Positions 8,967 through 17,924 of a DNA stretch of 64,000 bases are shown here, one piece after another. The notes under the pieces were generated by a model, which was not told where the DNA came from, did no database searches, and saw only the letters and a program-made list of their open reading frames with translations. Position numbers and translations under genes: made by a program. How positions within the stretch are numbered: position 1 is the first letter of the stretch; every line of letters starts with the position of its first letter. This stretch comes from Brevundimonas sp. NIBR10. GTDB lineage: Bacteria > Pseudomonadota > Alphaproteobacteria > Caulobacterales > Caulobacteraceae. The stretch is from positions 3,325,501-3,389,500 of the forward strand of contig NZ_CP115464.1 of the NCBI RefSeq assembly GCF_027912515.1, written 5' to 3'.

Positions 8967-9722
8967 ATGTCAGACCCGGATGCCGTCATGCCTTCCAAGA
9001 CCAAGCCACCGTTCACACGTCCATCGTCCGGCCAGGGACGCCTGCACGGGGCCATCGCGCGGGACCTGGGAACTTCGATTGTTTCGGGGAAACGCCCGCC
9101 CGGAGAAATCCTGGCCAATGAGATTGATTTCAGCGAACGACTGAAGGTCTCGCGCAGCGCCTATCGCGAGGCCATCCGCATCCTGGCCGCGAAAGGCCTG
9201 GTGGAAAGCCGGCCCCGGACGGGTACGCGCGTCCTGCCTATGGAGCGCTGGAACCTGCTGGACCCCGATGTGCTGGCCTGGTTCTTCGAGAGCGAGCCCA
9301 GTCGTGTCATGGTCGACGGCCTGTTTGAACTGCGCCTGATCGTCGAGCCCGCCGCCGCCGCCCTGGCCGCCAAGCGCCGGACGACCGAACAACTCACCCA
9401 GATGAGGAAGGCGCTGAACGACATGGAGCGCCTCACCCTCAAGACCGAGGCGGGCCAGTCGGCCGACCGGGACTTCCACCAGGCCCTGCTGATCGCCACG
9501 GGCAACCCGCCGCTGATCAGTCTGGCGTCCACCATCGGAGCCGGTGTGCGCTGGACCACCCACTACAAGCAGCGCAAGCGCCGCCTGCCCCCGGACCCCA
9601 TGCCGGAGCACTGGCGGGTCTATGACGCGGTCGCGGCCGGAGACGCCGAAGAAGCGCATGCGGCTATGGAGGCCCTGGTAAATCACGCGCTCGCTCAGAC
9701 CGCCGGTGCCATGAATGAGTGA
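8967..9722 (+). CDS. FadR-subfamily GntR transcriptional regulator
   Basis: About 251 residues. An N-terminal winged helix-turn-helix (RLHGAIARDLG, then DFSERLKVSRSAYREAIRILAAKGLVESRPRTGTRV split over the DNA-reading helix and wing) is followed by an all-helical FCD ligand domain with acidic and histidine metal-site residues (DRDFHQALL). Such regulators usually respond to sugar acids or carboxylates and act near their own gene. The start is uncertain: the ATG at 8967 directly follows AGGGAG, and the next ATG at 8988 has no good ribosome site. It is divergent to the GH3 gene and upstream of the IlvD-type dehydratase, so a role in controlling the pentose-acid genes is likely but unproven. Confidence 0.85.
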   Translation: MSDPDAVMPSKTKPPFTRPSSGQGRLHGAIARDLGTSIVSGKRPPGEILANEIDFSERLKVSRSAYREAIRILAAKGLVESRPRTGTRVLPMERWNLLDPDVLAWFFESEPSRVMVDGLFELRLIVEPAAAALAAKRRTTEQLTQMRKALNDMERLTLKTEAGQSADRDFHQALLIATGNPPLISLASTIGAGVRWTTHYKQRKRRLPPDPMPEHWRVYDAVAAGDAEEAHAAMEALVNHALAQTAGAMNE

Positions 9723-9770
9723 TGACACCGGTAGCATTTGCTTGCCAAGCTAAGGAACCTTCGCTAATTG

Positions 9771-9790
9771 TCTGAGTAAATCCACTCAGA
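9771..9790. promoter_or_regulatory. Perfect inverted repeat just upstream of the sugar-acid dehydratase start
   Basis: TCTGAGT and ACTCAGA form a perfect 7-bp inverted repeat with a 6-base spacer, ending eight bases before the ATG at 9799. It could be an operator for the adjacent FadR-type regulator or an RNA hairpin covering the weak ribosome site; the sequence alone does not decide. Confidence 0.5.
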
Positions 9791-9798
9791 GACTCACC

Positions 9799-11583
9799 AT
9801 GGCTAAACCGCTGCGTTCACGCGCCTGGTTCGACAACCCGCAAAACCCCGACATGACCGCCCTCTATCTGGAGCGGTACCTGAACTACGGGCTGACGCTG
9901 GAAGAGCTCCGCTCGGGCAAGCCGATCATCGGTATCGCCCAGACGGGTTCGGACCTCAGCCCCTGCAATCGCCACCACATCGAACTGGCCAAACGGGTTC
10001 GCGAGGGCATCCGTGAACAGGGCGGCATCGCTCTGGAGTTTCCGGTCCACCCGATCCAGGAAACCGGCAAGCGCCCGACCGCCGGCCTCGATCGCAACCT
10101 TGCCTACATGGGCCTCGTAGAACTCCTATACGGCTACCCCCTCGACGGCGTCGTGCTGACCATCGGCTGCGACAAGACCACACCGGCCTGTCTGATGGCG
10201 GCAGCCACCGTCGACATTCCCGCCATCGCCCTGTCGGTCGGACCCATGCTGAACGGCTGGCTCAAGGGCGAGCGAATCGGCTCGGGCACCATCATCTGGA
10301 AGGCGCGCGAGATGATGGCGGCGGGTGAACTGGACTACGAAGGCTTCATCAATCTGGTCGCCACCTCGGCCCCGTCGGTCGGCTACTGCAACACCATGGG
10401 CACGGCAACGACGATGAACTCCCTGGCCGAGGCCCTGGGCATGTCCCTGCCCGGCTCAGCCGCCATCCCGGCCCCGTACCGCGAGCGGCCTCAGATCGCC
10501 TATCTGACGGGCAAGCGGATCGTGGACATGGTCCATGAGGATCTGAAGCCCTCCGACATCCTGACCCCCGACGCCTTTCACAACGCCATCGTCGTCAACT
10601 CCGCCATCGGCGGCTCGACCAATGCGCCGGTCCACATCACGGCGCTGGCTCGCCATTCGGGGGTCGATCTGCCGATCGAGGAGTGGCAGACCCGTGGTCA
10701 CGCGGTCCCTCTGCTGGTCAACCTGCAGCCGGCCGGGACCTATCTGGGCGAAGACTTCCACCAGGCCGGGGGCGTCCCCGCCGTGGTGGCGCAGCTCATG
10801 AGCAAAGGCCTGATCCGCGAAGGCGCGATGACGGTCAACGGCAAGACCATGGGAGACAACTGCCGGAACGCCGAGATCGTGCTGCCCGACGTCATCCGCA
10901 CCATGGAAGCGCCGCTGGTCGAGGACGCGGGCTTCCTCGTGCTCAGCGGCAATCTGTTCGACAATGCCATCATGAAGACCAGCGTGATCGCCGCAGAGTT
11001 CCGCGAGCGCTACCTGGCCAACCCGGCCGACCCCAACGCCTTCGAAGGCCCTGCTGTCGTGTTCGACGGCCCCGAGGACTACCACCACCGGATCGACGAT
11101 CCCGCCACCGCGATCACCGAGAAGAGCATCCTGTTCATGCGCGGTGCCGGACCCCTGGGGTATCCGGGTGCCGCGGAGGTCGTGAACATGCGGCCGCCGG
11201 CCTACCTGATCAAACAGGGCGTGACGGCCCTGGCCTGCATCGGCGACGGCCGCCAGTCGGGCACCTCCGGCTCCCCTTCGATCCTGAACGCGTCCCCCGA
11301 GGCGGCGGCCGGCGGGAACCTGGCCCTGCTCAGAACCGGTGACCCCGTCCGCGTCGACCTGAACACCTGCCGCGTGGACGTCCTGATCGACGAGGCCGAA
11401 CTGGCCGAGCGCCGCGCCGCTCTCGATGCGGCCGGAGGCTTCAAGATCCCGCCGTCGCAAACGCCCTGGCAGGAGCTTCAGCGCGCCACGGTCGGCCAGC
11501 TGGGCACGGGGGCCGTGCTGGAGCCTGCGGTCAAATACCACCGCATCATCGACAAGTTCGGCAACCCACGCGACAACCACTGA
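9799..11583 (+). CDS. xylD: IlvD/Edd-family dehydratase, probable D-xylonate dehydratase
   Basis: A 594-residue iron-sulfur dehydratase. Cluster cysteines are visible in [20 protein letters not shown] and [13 protein letters not shown], and the C-terminal [12 protein letters not shown] active-site loop with its serine is present. The length matches sugar-acid dehydratases (about 595) rather than bacterial IlvD proteins (about 560-615, with a different N-terminus). It would convert xylonate to 2-keto-3-deoxyxylonate, feeding the FAH-family dehydratase on the other side of the regulator. The ribosome site is weak and overlaps an inverted repeat. The gene name is by context; another pentonate or hexonate remains possible. 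Confidence 0.82.
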   Translation: MAKPLRSRAWFDNPQNPDMTALYLERYLNYGLTLEELRSGKPIIGIAQTGSDLSPCNRHHIELAKRVREGIREQGGIALEFPVHPIQETGKRPTAGLDRNLAYMGLVELLYGYPLDGVVLTIGCDKTTPACLMAAATVDIPAIALSVGPMLNGWLKGERIGSGTIIWKAREMMAAGELDYEGFINLVATSAPSVGYCNTMGTATTMNSLAEALGMSLPGSAAIPAPYRERPQIAYLTGKRIVDMVHEDLKPSDILTPDAFHNAIVVNSAIGGSTNAPVHITALARHSGVDLPIEEWQTRGHAVPLLVNLQPAGTYLGEDFHQAGGVPAVVAQLMSKGLIREGAMTVNGKTMGDNCRNAEIVLPDVIRTMEAPLVEDAGFLVLSGNLFDNAIMKTSVIAAEFRERYLANPADPNAFEGPAVVFDGPEDYHHRIDDPATAITEKSILFMRGAGPLGYPGAAEVVNMRPPAYLIKQGVTALACIGDGRQSGTSGSPSILNASPEAAAGGNLALLRTGDPVRVDLNTCRVDVLIDEAELAERRAALDAAGGFKIPPSQTPWQELQRATVGQLGTGAVLEPAVKYHRIIDKFGNPRDNH

Positions 11584-11664
11584 CCAACCGCCTGTCGGCA
11601 ATCCTTTCGCGCGCCGGTCGATCGTCCCGTTGCGCGCGGAAGCCTGCGCCCTCTAGGTTGGCGC

Positions 11665-12507
11665 ATGACCGATCGCCCACGCCGCAGCGCCCTCTACCTT
11701 CCCGCCTCCAACGCCCGTGCGATCGAGAAGGCGCGGACGCTGGAGTGTGACGTCGTCATCCTCGACCTCGAAGACGCCGTGGCACCCGATCTCAAGTCTC
11801 TCGCCCGGGACCAGGCGGTGGCGGCGGTGCGCGACGGCGGCTTCGGACGGCGCGAACTGGTGGTGCGTGTCAACGGTCTGGACACCCTCTGGGGCGAAGA
11901 CGACCTGACCGCCCTGGCCCAGGCTTCACCCGACGCGATCCTGGCCCCGAAGGTCAGCGATGTCGCAACGATCGAAGCCTACGGCGCGCGACTGGCGACC
12001 GGGACGCCGCTTTGGGTCATGATCGAGACCGCCATCTCCCTGTTCCGGCTGGAGGCCATGGCGGCAACGGCCCGAACCGGGCCTCTCGCCGGTTTCGTGC
12101 TGGGCACCAACGACCTCGCCGCCGAGATGGGGGTCCAGACCGACGCCCTGCGTGCGCCCTTCGTCGGGGCCATGGGACTGGCGGTGGCGGCGGCCCGGGC
12201 GCACAGGCTGATCATCCTGGACGGGGTTTTCAACGCCCTTGATGACCTCGAAGGGTTCGAGACCCAGACGCGACAGGCCCTTGAGTTTGGCTTCGACGGC
12301 AAGACCCTGATCCATCCGTCCCAGATCGCACCCTGCAACGCCATCTTCAGGCCCGACGCACGTCAGGTCGCGGCGGCCCAGACCATCGTCGATGCCTTCG
12401 CCGACCCGGCCAACGCCGACAAGGGCGCGATCCGCCTCGACGGGCGGATGGTCGAGCGGCTGCACCTGCGACAGGCCGAACGAACCCTGGCGGCCGTCCG
12501 GGTCTAA
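11665..12507 (+). CDS. CitE-like CoA-ester lyase (HpcH/HpaI aldolase family)
   Basis: A 280-residue TIM-barrel protein of the citrate lyase beta-subunit-like family. Landmarks are RSALYLPAS at the N-terminus, the metal/CoA-site DLEDAV, VRVNG, the IET glutamate block, LGTNDLAAEMG, and GFDGKTLIHPSQI near the C-terminus. Stand-alone members cleave malyl-, methylmalyl- or citramalyl-CoA, or act as thioesterases; no citrate lyase partner subunits are nearby, so a citrate fermentation role is unlikely. It follows the dehydratase by 81 bases and its stop overlaps, tail to tail, the stop of the metalloprotease gene. Confidence 0.82.
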   Translation: MTDRPRRSALYLPASNARAIEKARTLECDVVILDLEDAVAPDLKSLARDQAVAAVRDGGFGRRELVVRVNGLDTLWGEDDLTALAQASPDAILAPKVSDVATIEAYGARLATGTPLWVMIETAISLFRLEAMAATARTGPLAGFVLGTNDLAAEMGVQTDALRAPFVGAMGLAVAAARAHRLIILDGVFNALDDLEGFETQTRQALEFGFDGKTLIHPSQIAPCNAIFRPDARQVAAAQTIVDAFADPANADKGAIRLDGRMVERLHLRQAERTLAAVRV

Positions 12508-13271
12508 CGCGTCGGTAGGGCGGCCCCGACCAAGGCGTAACAGTCCGCCCGCGTCGGCCGGTCTCCGACCAGCACGCCGTAAGCCGCCCGCACCGAACAT
12601 ATGTCGGCGAGGCTGAGCTGACCCAGCCAGCGATCGGCGTTGCAGTAGTTCATGATCGAGGCCGGATCGTAATAGGTCTCGCCCGCCGCGATCGTCTCGG
12701 GGGTCGTCGTACGCGCCAGACAGTTCGGCGCGCGCGGGCTGACGTGGTCGTGGGAGAACCCCAGGGCGTGACCCAGTTCATGCAGGGCGTCGGCATAGAA
12801 GCAGCGGAACTCCCCGACATAACCCCGAGGCCCGCACAGCCGGTTGGTGACCAGATACTCGGCGTTTAGCACGATCCGCCCCCCGTCCCTCAGGCTCACG
12901 CCCCGGTGGCTGGCCGAGGCGAACATCTCGGGATCGTGGACGATGCGGATGGCCACACGTTCGGGGTCGCTACAGGTGTCGGCGAAGTCGAACTTCACGT
13001 CGGCCTGGGCCTCCCACACCCCTGCGGCGGCACGAACCTGTTCGCGGGCCCAGTCGTCTTCCGGGGCACCGGCCTCGAAACACATGGGAATCCGGCCTTC
13101 GGGCCACAGATCGACCTGGGGCGGTGGCGCGGCCATGGCCACGGGCGGCGGCGGGGGTGGAGGGGCTGGCGGCGGCGCGCCGGCGGGCTGCTGCTCCTGT
13201 ACCGTGGCGCAGGCGTGCAGCCCCACGGCCACGATCGCAACGGCGACCGTCAGGAGCTGTCGGGCCCTCAT
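12504..13271 (-). CDS. Putative matrixin-like zinc metalloprotease lipoprotein
   Basis: A 255-residue protein with a hydrophobic signal ending LHAC, a plausible but imperfect lipobox, then a proline-rich linker (residues about 33-55) that would hold the catalytic domain away from the membrane. The zinc site is HELGHALGFSHDH, the HExxHxxGxxH pattern of metzincins, followed by SIMNYC with the Met-turn-like methionine. The overall appearance is that of a matrixin-type M10 protease domain. Its ATG overlaps the tyrosinase stop (ATGA), so it is the second gene of a two-gene operon. Substrate is unknown; processing or maturation of the coupled tyrosinase is a possible role. Confidence 0.75.
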   Translation of the reverse strand: MRARQLLTVAVAIVAVGLHACATVQEQQPAGAPPPAPPPPPPPVAMAAPPPQVDLWPEGRIPMCFEAGAPEDDWAREQVRAAAGVWEAQADVKFDFADTCSDPERVAIRIVHDPEMFASASHRGVSLRDGGRIVLNAEYLVTNRLCGPRGYVGEFRCFYADALHELGHALGFSHDHVSPRAPNCLARTTTPETIAAGETYYDPASIMNYCNADRWLGQLSLADICSVRAAYGVLVGDRPTRADCYALVGAALPTR

Positions 13272-14608
13272 GACCAGCGGATGTCCGTCAGGGTGACATT
13301 TAGCTCCAGCACCCGTCCCTGTGCAGGCGGCCGCCGCACAGACGGCGTCAGATCTTCGGCCGCCACACCGACCGCGATCGGCCCCTCGCTGCGCTGGGCC
13401 AGGTTCAGGATTTCGTCGCCGAAGTTGAAGCCGATGGCATAGGCGTCATGCGGCATCGCATGGTGGGCCATCGACCCGTCACCCATCATCCCCAGATGCA
13501 CAAAGGTCGGCGAAGACCCGAGCGCCAGGGTCCGCGTCCCGCCGGTCATCGCGATCTCCAGAGACCTATCCAGCAGCCGCCGGTCCATCGCATAGGCCAC
13601 CGATCCCACGCCGGAGATCATCACCGTGTCGTCAGCGGCCCTCAGCCGCGCGGTCAGATCGTCGGGGAACACGATCCGCATCGCGCTCTCGCCCGGCCGG
13701 GCCTCGGCTCTCAGTTTGTAGACCGTCGATCCGATCGGCGTCCGTGTCGTCGCCCCGGCCGGCCCCTGGCTGGCCACGCTGAACAGGGGAAAGGGATAGA
13801 GCTGGTCGTATCGGTACCCCAGCGAGCGGGTCTCCACGACCTGTCCGGCCGTCCATGTGCCGGTGTTCTCGCCGTTCGGACCAATATAGCCATCGACCTT
13901 CTCGGCGGACCAGGCGGCGGGATAGGTGCGACGCGCGAGGGCCTGCCAGGTCGCCCACACCCGGTCGATATTGCAGTGGTGCATCCAGAAGACCGGATCC
14001 TGGGCCGCCGTCTCGGTACGCCCCATCAGCCCGCCGACCAGGACGTGGATGTGGTTGTGCCCATAGGCCTCGACCGAGCCTGCCCCCGTCGGCATCCGGC
14101 CGCAGAAGGTGGCGAAGTCGTCGGACTGAAGCCGCGCCACGTTTCGCGACGTCGCCCACCGCGCCTTGGAATAATCCAGCTCGTTGGCCCCCGGTGCCCG
14201 CTGGCGCTCGTACAGGGGCAGGCCCGGCGTGGTGGTCCAGCTGGGCAGGAAACGGTCACCCTGCCAGTCCCAGTATGGCAAGGCAAAGGTGCTGTGCCCC
14301 GTCAACCTGCCGATGATCCGCTCCAGGTGGGCCAGCTCGAGCCGATGCCAGGGCAGGAACAGCGCATTGCCGTGCTTGGCCTGTTCCCGGTGCAGCCGGA
14401 CCTGCCGCGCCCAGGACCGGTTGTCGTTGCGACGCTTCATCAGCGACACGCCCTGCGCGAAGGCCACCACATCGTCGCTGGTCGCCGTCAGGGTCGATGC
14501 GGCCCGGCGCACACGCGGCGACGTCGCCTGGGCCCAGGCCTCGGCTCCGCCCAGCCCGAGCCCGGCCGTCAATCCGCCGGCCAGCGCGTGCCGTCGATCG
14601 ATCTTCAT
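13268..14608 (-). CDS. Exported tyrosinase-family copper oxidase
   Basis: A 446-residue protein whose N-terminus (DRRHALAGG followed by a hydrophobic core ending AEAWAQ) looks like a twin-arginine signal, fitting export of a folded copper enzyme. The tyrosinase central domain shows FLPWHRLELAHLERI for the CuA site and DPVFWMHHCNIDRVWATW for the CuB site, with ALPYWDWQ between them. The C-terminal third (about residues 300-446) resembles the beta-rich domains that cover the active site in plant and bacterial polyphenol oxidases. Oxidation of phenols to quinones is expected; the natural substrate is unknown. It is coupled to the downstream metalloprotease gene. Confidence 0.85.
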   Translation of the reverse strand: MKIDRRHALAGGLTAGLGLGGAEAWAQATSPRVRRAASTLTATSDDVVAFAQGVSLMKRRNDNRSWARQVRLHREQAKHGNALFLPWHRLELAHLERIIGRLTGHSTFALPYWDWQGDRFLPSWTTTPGLPLYERQRAPGANELDYSKARWATSRNVARLQSDDFATFCGRMPTGAGSVEAYGHNHIHVLVGGLMGRTETAAQDPVFWMHHCNIDRVWATWQALARRTYPAAWSAEKVDGYIGPNGENTGTWTAGQVVETRSLGYRYDQLYPFPLFSVASQGPAGATTRTPIGSTVYKLRAEARPGESAMRIVFPDDLTARLRAADDTVMISGVGSVAYAMDRRLLDRSLEIAMTGGTRTLALGSSPTFVHLGMMGDGSMAHHAMPHDAYAIGFNFGDEILNLAQRSEGPIAVGVAAEDLTPSVRRPPAQGRVLELNVTLTDIRWS

Positions 14609-14905
14609 GGTCGCCCCCGTCTCGCTCCTACGTGAGAGGTGGACCGTTCATCAAACGCCGTCATCTGTCCAGCCGCCTAGCGCGAACGGCGAGTTCCCGT
14701 GAAAAGTTTCAGCCTCCGGGGCGCGGCTGGCGCATGCCACATCGCGTGCCCATGTCCTTGCCTCGCCGGACTTAACCCCCTAACTCCACCGGAAATATTC
14801 GAGACTTCATGCAACGCCGACTCCCCACCGTCAGACCCACAGTGCAGGGTTCAGCACGGCTCCCGGCGACCGTCCCATCTTCGACCACGTCAGCGGACTG
14901 ATCTG
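14609..14905. other. Intergenic region between divergent tyrosinase and GSCFA genes
   Basis: About 300 bases without a convincing gene. It must hold both divergent promoters. I see no clear operator, terminator or RNA; the longer open frame reaching to 14699 has cysteine-rich, low-quality coding sequence and is judged to be leader. Confidence 0.5.
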
Positions 14906-15961
14906 ATGCGCAATCCCTATCGCGGCCTTCCCGATCACCAGTTCTGGCGCCGGTCCATCTCGCGCACTGAGCCGCATCGGCTGGACCCCGTCGTCATGAC
15001 CCGGTTCCAGATCGACCCGAACTCCAAGGTCGCCACCGCCGGCAGCTGTTTCGCCCAGAACATCTCGCGCAAGCTTCGCCAGATCGGCTTCAACTACTAT
15101 GTGCCCGAGGCCGGCGAGCATCTGGAACCCGAACAGCGCCTGCCGCACAACTACGGGGTCTTCTCCGCCCGGTTTGGCAACATCTACACCACAGCCCAGC
15201 TGCGGCAGCTGTTCGACGAGGCTTTCGGTCGTCGCACGCCAGCAGAGACCTACTGGAAGGACGCCAACGGCCGGTTCTTCGACGTCTTCCGTCAGCAGGT
15301 CGAGCCGAACGGCTTCGCGACGCTCAAGGAGCTTAAGGCCGATCGCGAGGCCCACCTCGCGGCCGTGCGCACCATGTTCGAGACCTCGGACGTCTTCATC
15401 TTCACCCTTGGCCTGACCGAGGCCTGGCGCTCGAAGGCCGACGGCTCGGTCTATTCCTCGGCACCGGGCGTCGTCGCCGGGGACTGCGATCCGGACAAGT
15501 ACGAGTTCGTCAACTTCACCGTGCCCGAGGTCTGGGAGGAACTCGAAACCTTCCTGAAGGCGCTGAAAGAGGTCAATCCGGGCATCAAGGTGCTACTGAC
15601 TGTGTCGCCCGTGCCGCTTATCGCGACCTTCGAGAACCGCAACGTTCTGGTCTCGACCACCTATTCCAAGTCGGTGCTGCGGGTCGTCGCAGAGATGGCC
15701 ATCAAGGCGTTCGACTGGGTCGACTACTTCCCGTCGTTCGAGATCTTCAACGGCAGCTTCTCTGGTGGAATGTATTACGAGCCCGACCACCGCGAAGTGA
15801 ACCACCTCGGCGTGGCCCACGCGATGCGGGTCTTCCTGTCCAACTACGTCGACGGTGCCTCCAAGGAGGTTGCGCCCAATCGTCCGCCGGCCGAACTGAT
15901 CGCCCGCGCCAACAATCCCGGCGTGGTCTGCGACGAAGAGGCGATGGACGCCTACCGCTAG
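14906..15961 (+). CDS. GSCFA-domain protein (SGNH-related)
   Basis: A 351-residue cytosolic-looking protein. The defining block is AGSCFAQNISRKL near residue 47, followed by YGVFSARFGNIYTT, FTLGLTEAW, KVLLTVSPVPL and YEPDHREVNHLG. GSCFA proteins are related to SGNH/GDSL hydrolases, with the serine of GSC as the presumed nucleophile and the late DH pair as the acid-base part. They often occur in capsule or surface-polysaccharide loci. The ATG at 14906 is preferred because upstream codons do not resemble the family. It converges on an O-acylation operon carrying two further SGNH proteins, which suggests a shared surface-glycan role. Confidence 0.8.
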   Translation: MRNPYRGLPDHQFWRRSISRTEPHRLDPVVMTRFQIDPNSKVATAGSCFAQNISRKLRQIGFNYYVPEAGEHLEPEQRLPHNYGVFSARFGNIYTTAQLRQLFDEAFGRRTPAETYWKDANGRFFDVFRQQVEPNGFATLKELKADREAHLAAVRTMFETSDVFIFTLGLTEAWRSKADGSVYSSAPGVVAGDCDPDKYEFVNFTVPEVWEELETFLKALKEVNPGIKVLLTVSPVPLIATFENRNVLVSTTYSKSVLRVVAEMAIKAFDWVDYFPSFEIFNGSFSGGMYYEPDHREVNHLGVAHAMRVFLSNYVDGASKEVAPNRPPAELIARANNPGVVCDEEAMDAYR

Positions 15962-15970
15962 AGCCGTCTG

Positions 15971-16489
15971 TCAGGCGGCCGTATCGTCCGGCCGCTTCCG
16001 CCCGTCGAAGCCCAGGCGCTGAAAACTGACCCAGGCGTCCCTGACGGCCTGTCGCGGCCGATCGGCACCCAGCTGGGTCAGCTGGGCCGACCAGACGTCG
16101 CCCAGTTGCTGGACCGTCGATGTGATCCAGCCCGGCGGCTGCTGGCGCGACCAGTTCTGGATCGAGGCCGCGTTGAACACCAGCATCAGCAAGGTCGCAA
16201 AGGCGATGGCTCGGGTCGTCCATCGGCGGTCCCGTGCCGCCACCCCTTCGTCATCCGGTGGAGGGCCCGGCGGGAAGGCGAACCGGCCGAGCGCGACCAA
16301 CGCGTTCCTGGGTGCCATCTCGTGGCCGACGGAAAGGTCATGGGCATCGGCACCCGCGTTCCAGTCCGAGGGTAGGTCCCCCCCGGCCCCTTGGGCCGGA
16401 GCCATCTCCTGCCCTCGCGGCGGAAACGGCGAGGCGGGTATCGCTGTGGGAAAGGGCCCGGGCTCTTCGGGATCGGTCGGGTCGGTCAC
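15971..16489 (-). CDS. Hypothetical single-pass membrane protein of the O-acylation operon
   Basis: A 172-residue protein that I do not recognise. A proline-rich, acidic N-terminal half (residues 1-85) precedes one probable transmembrane helix (TTRAIAFATLLMLVFNAAS, about 90-108) and a short C-terminal domain. It starts 15 bases after the acyltransferase stop and is the last gene of the operon, ending 10 bases from the converging GSCFA gene. It may be an accessory or partner of the acyltransferase, but nothing in the sequence proves this. Confidence 0.6.
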   Translation of the reverse strand: MTDPTDPEEPGPFPTAIPASPFPPRGQEMAPAQGAGGDLPSDWNAGADAHDLSVGHEMAPRNALVALGRFAFPPGPPPDDEGVAARDRRWTTRAIAFATLLMLVFNAASIQNWSRQQPPGWITSTVQQLGDVWSAQLTQLGADRPRQAVRDAWVSFQRLGFDGRKRPDDTAA

Positions 16490-16504
16490 GCGCGTCTCCC
16501 TGAG

Positions 16505-17923
16505 CTAGAACTGGAAATAGATGAAGGGTTGGACCCCGTCGGGGCGTACGGCCTCGACCAGCAACAGGCCCAAGCCGATCAGAACGCCGATGGTCAGGGA
16601 CGGTGCCGGTGCCATCCGCTCGGCCAGCCCCTCGATCGCGCGGGGCGGCAACCAGTGCATGGCCAGCCCGCCGATGATCAGCGTCAGCAGGAACGGCGTC
16701 ACCAGGGTCGCTGGCCCCATCCTGCCCAACCCCTCGAGCACCTCGAGCGCCATGCCGAAAGTCTCGGACCGGAACAGGATCCAGCCCAGGCAGACGATGT
16801 GGAAGGTGACGATGACGCCGACGACGGAGGGAACCACGCCGCGATTACCGAGCACCGCCCGGCCCAGCCGCTCGATCACCTGCACCCCGCCGTGCAGGGC
16901 ACCCCAGGCGATGAAGGTCCAGGCGGCCCCGTGCCAAAGTCCGCCCAGCAGCATGGTGATCATCACATTGATGCAGGACGCCACCAGCCCACGCTTGCCG
17001 CCCCCCAGCGGCACATACAGATAGTCCCGCAGCCAGCTCGACAGGCTGATGTGCCAGCGCCGCCAGAACGCCTGCATCGACGCCGCCCGGTACGGCTGAT
17101 CGAAATTCCTCGGAAACGAATAGCCCAGCAAGGCCGCGATCCCGATCGCCATGTCCGAATAGGCCGAGAAGTCGCAATAGATCTGGACCGCATAGCCATA
17201 GACGGCCGCCGCGATGTCCAGCGCCGAATGGGCCGCCGGATCGAAGAACACGGGATCGACCAGCCGCACCGACAGCTCCGACGCGATCACCGTCTTCTTG
17301 AACAGGCCCCAGACGATCAACAGCAGTCCGTGGACCGCCATCACCCGGGTCAGGCGCGGTACCCGGTCGAACTGCGGCAACAGGTCCGACGCCCGCACGA
17401 TCGGCCCGGCCACCAGATGCGGGAAGAAGCTCATCAACAGCATGACGTCGAGCAGCGACTTCGCCGGCGGCGTTTTGCCGCGCTTCACATCGACGACGTA
17501 GCTGATGCCCTGGAAGGTGAAGAAGGAAATCCCCACCGGCAGCACGATCTGCAGCAGCGGCAGATCGCGCTCCCACCCGAACCGGGACAGCAGCTCCAGC
17601 GCCTGATCGACAAAGAAGCCGTAGTATTTGAACACCCCCAGGATCAGCAGGTTGGCCACGACACCGGCGGCGACCAGCCACCCGGCCCCGATCCTGGACC
17701 CGTCTTCCCCGACCGGCTTGCGCGCGATCAGGGCCGCGACACCCCAGTTGAGCACCGCCGAGCCGATCAGCAGCAGCACGAACCGCCAGTCCCACTGGGC
17801 GTAGAAGAACCAGCTGGCCAGCAGCAGGAACAGCTTCCGTCGGCCGTTCTCCCGGTCCAGCGACCACGCTGTGAAATAGACGAACAGGAAGAAGACGCCG
17901 AACGCCAGGGTCGGGAACAGCAT
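16505..17923 (-). CDS. MBOAT-family membrane O-acyltransferase (AlgI-like)
   Basis: A 472-residue polytopic protein with about ten hydrophobic segments. The N-terminus matches the AlgI/DltB type: MLFPTLAFGVFFLFVY followed by ASWFFYAQWDWRF. The core family motifs are FFPHLVAGPIVR, YSDMAIGIAALLGY, FWRRWHISLSSWLRDYLY and GGLWHGAAW, whose histidine (His331) is the presumed catalytic residue. Such proteins carry acyl (usually acetyl) groups across the inner membrane to decorate exported polysaccharides. Two SGNH proteins encoded just upstream are the expected periplasmic partners that complete transfer, as in alginate or peptidoglycan acetylation. The acceptor glycan is unknown. Confidence 0.9.
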   Translation of the reverse strand: MLFPTLAFGVFFLFVYFTAWSLDRENGRRKLFLLLASWFFYAQWDWRFVLLLIGSAVLNWGVAALIARKPVGEDGSRIGAGWLVAAGVVANLLILGVFKYYGFFVDQALELLSRFGWERDLPLLQIVLPVGISFFTFQGISYVVDVKRGKTPPAKSLLDVMLLMSFFPHLVAGPIVRASDLLPQFDRVPRLTRVMAVHGLLLIVWGLFKKTVIASELSVRLVDPVFFDPAAHSALDIAAAVYGYAVQIYCDFSAYSDMAIGIAALLGYSFPRNFDQPYRAASMQAFWRRWHISLSSWLRDYLYVPLGGGKRGLVASCINVMITMLLGGLWHGAAWTFIAWGALHGGVQVIERLGRAVLGNRGVVPSVVGVIVTFHIVCLGWILFRSETFGMALEVLEGLGRMGPATLVTPFLLTLIIGGLAMHWLPPRAIEGLAERMAPAPSLTIGVLIGLGLLLVEAVRPDGVQPFIYFQF

Positions 17924-17924
17924 C

